This document shows, piece by piece, positions 63,064 through 64,000 of a DNA stretch of 64,000 bases. The notes under the pieces were generated by a model. It made no database searches. It had not been told where the DNA came from and worked only from the letters and a program-made list of their open reading frames with translations. The stretch's first letter is position 1; every line of letters begins with the position of its first letter. The position numbers and the translations under genes were made by a program. Source of the stretch: Cerasicoccus sp. TK19100 (GTDB taxonomy: Bacteria; Verrucomicrobiota; Verrucomicrobiia; Opitutales; Cerasicoccaceae); NCBI RefSeq assembly GCF_027257155.1, contig NZ_JAPWDU010000005.1, forward strand, positions 372,001 through 436,000, read 5' to 3'.

Positions 63064-64000
63064 ATGGACATCCACATCAAAGGCGCGCGCGAACACAATC
63101 TCCGCAATTTGGAGGTGCGAATTCCGCGCGACAAGCTGGTGGTGATCACCGGCGTGAGCGGCTCGGGCAAGTCTTCGCTGGCCTTCGATACGCTCTACGC
63201 CGAGGGCTACCGCAAGTATGTGGAAAGCCTCTCCACGCGCGCCCGCCAACTGCTGGAGCAGGTGAAGCGGCCGGAGGTGGACTTCATTCATGGCCTGTCG
63301 CCCGTGGTGGCCATCGAACAACGCGCAGCCGCCGGTGCGAACCCCCGCAGCACGGTCGCGACCGTCACCGAAATTGCCGACTATGCGCGCCTGTTGTGGT
63401 CCGTTTGCGGCGAACAATTTGACCCCATCGACGGCGGCAAAATCGAACGCCGTTCACTCGATGACTGCATCCGCCGTGTCTATCAGGAGCCGGATAATTC
63501 GCGCCTCATGCTGCTCGCGCCGCTGATGACGGCCCGCGCGTCAGTGATCCGCGAAGAGATTCCCCATTTGCGGCAAAAGGGCTTCCAGCGCGTGCGCATT
63601 GCGGGCACCGTTTACGAGCTCAACGACGCGGAGAAGTTTCCCAGCCAGCCCGGCGAGCTGGAGCTGGAGGTCATCGTCGACCGCATCGTCCTTCGCGAAG
63701 ACCAGCGTTCGCGCATCGCTGACTCGCTAGAGCTGACGTTCCACGAGGGCAAGGACCGCGCGCTAGTGTTGGCGCAGGAGAACCGCGATGCGCCGTGGAA
63801 AGAGATTCGCTTGAGTCGTGCACTGGCGGGCTCGAAGTCGGGCGTGGTTTACGATCCCCTGACGCCGCGTCACTTCTCGTGGAACCATCCCGAGGGCGCT
63901 TGCGAAACTTGCGGTGGGGTGGGGCAGACGCGCCAGTTTAATGAGCAACTCCTCGTGCCGGACCCCTCGAAGTCCGTGAAGAAAGGCGCGATCAAGCCGC
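63064..64000 (+). CDS. uvrA: UvrA, excinuclease ABC subunit A (N-terminal part)
   Basis: The frame from ATG 63064 runs off the window after about 312 codons of a protein normally about 940 long. It begins [20 protein letters not shown], and ABC Walker A is [36 protein letters not shown] and [15 protein letters not shown] are UvrA-specific. [12 protein letters not shown] begins the first zinc-binding module. UvrA dimers find helix-distorting lesions and load UvrB. The frame stays open upstream of the ATG, but no earlier start gives homologous sequence. No strong ribosome-binding site is seen. Confidence 0.95.
   Translation, partial: MDIHIKGAREHNLRNLEVRIPRDKLVVITGVSGSGKSSLAFDTLYAEGYRKYVESLSTRARQLLEQVKRPEVDFIHGLSPVVAIEQRAAAGANPRSTVATVTEIADYARLLWSVCGEQFDPIDGGKIERRSLDDCIRRVYQEPDNSRLMLLAPLMTARASVIREEIPHLRQKGFQRVRIAGTVYELNDAEKFPSQPGELELEVIVDRIVLREDQRSRIADSLELTFHEGKDRALVLAQENRDAPWKEIRLSRALAGSKSGVVYDPLTPRHFSWNHPEGACETCGGVGQTRQFNEQLLVPDPSKSVKKGAIKP

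Overview
The window reads as a chromosomal segment of a Verrucomicrobiota bacterium, most likely a marine-type Opitutia/Puniceicoccales relative. This is an inference from several traits: a PEP-CTERM sorting signal, thrombospondin-3-like 'GLPDWWEAQYGL' segments, LacI regulators with an 'NPMVSALM'-type hinge, a DUF481 outer-membrane protein, Amt with a cleavable leader, and many short REP-like palindromes abutting stop codons. There is no rRNA, no CRISPR array, no transposase, and no tRNA that I could see.

Layout. 1-9300 is an AT-richer accessory stretch. It holds the tip of a secreted protein, a LacI regulator, and a three-gene minus-strand operon of large secreted proteins: a pepsin-like/RCC1 protein, an FG-GAP/Fn3/cohesin/dockerin protein, and a cohesin protein. 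It ends at a junction where an HU-like/Ig-fold gene and an opposite-strand gene both look 5'-truncated. 9948-18953 is the most striking block: a minus-strand cassette of a three-helix NfeD/YqiJ-like membrane protein, a stand-alone SPFH domain, a flotillin with a long coiled coil, and a 1,862-residue AAA+ protein. 19-31 kb is largely housekeeping: glucokinase, UvrB, a methyltransferase, a lycopene-cyclase half, SucCD, RNase PH, a DUF481 protein, dihydrolipoamide dehydrogenase, a histidine phosphatase and a ferredoxin.

31-40 kb has a PEP-CTERM protein, a second LacI regulator, a photolyase, and an amt-glnK pair behind a good sigma-54 promoter, followed by a STAS-MlaE permease and an MFS transporter. 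40-50 kb carries a coiled-coil secreted protein, a Gfo/Idh/MocA oxidoreductase, three small unknown proteins, GAPDH, a TPR membrane protein and a CrtI/CrtO-type carotenoid oxidoreductase. 50-64 kb has a NarK-type nitrate transporter with a DUF4202 protein, a 2,032-residue transglutaminase/TPR protein, PheA, a palindrome-rich intergenic region, an MBL-fold gene flanked by direct copies of the 3' end of the neighbouring permease gene, that AI-2E-type permease, a glutaredoxin, and the start of UvrA.

How genes work together. Nitrogen acquisition is represented by amt-glnK and by the nitrate transporter plus DUF4202. Carotenoid metabolism is represented by the lycopene-cyclase half, the CrtO-like enzyme and possibly the methyltransferase. 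Central carbon metabolism is represented by Glk, GAPDH, SucCD and Lpd. The two candidates for under-described biology are the SPFH/NfeD/giant-ATPase cassette and the cohesin-dockerin-pepsin operon. A third theme is several families of REP-like palindromes, one of which lies in frame inside the giant ATPase gene.
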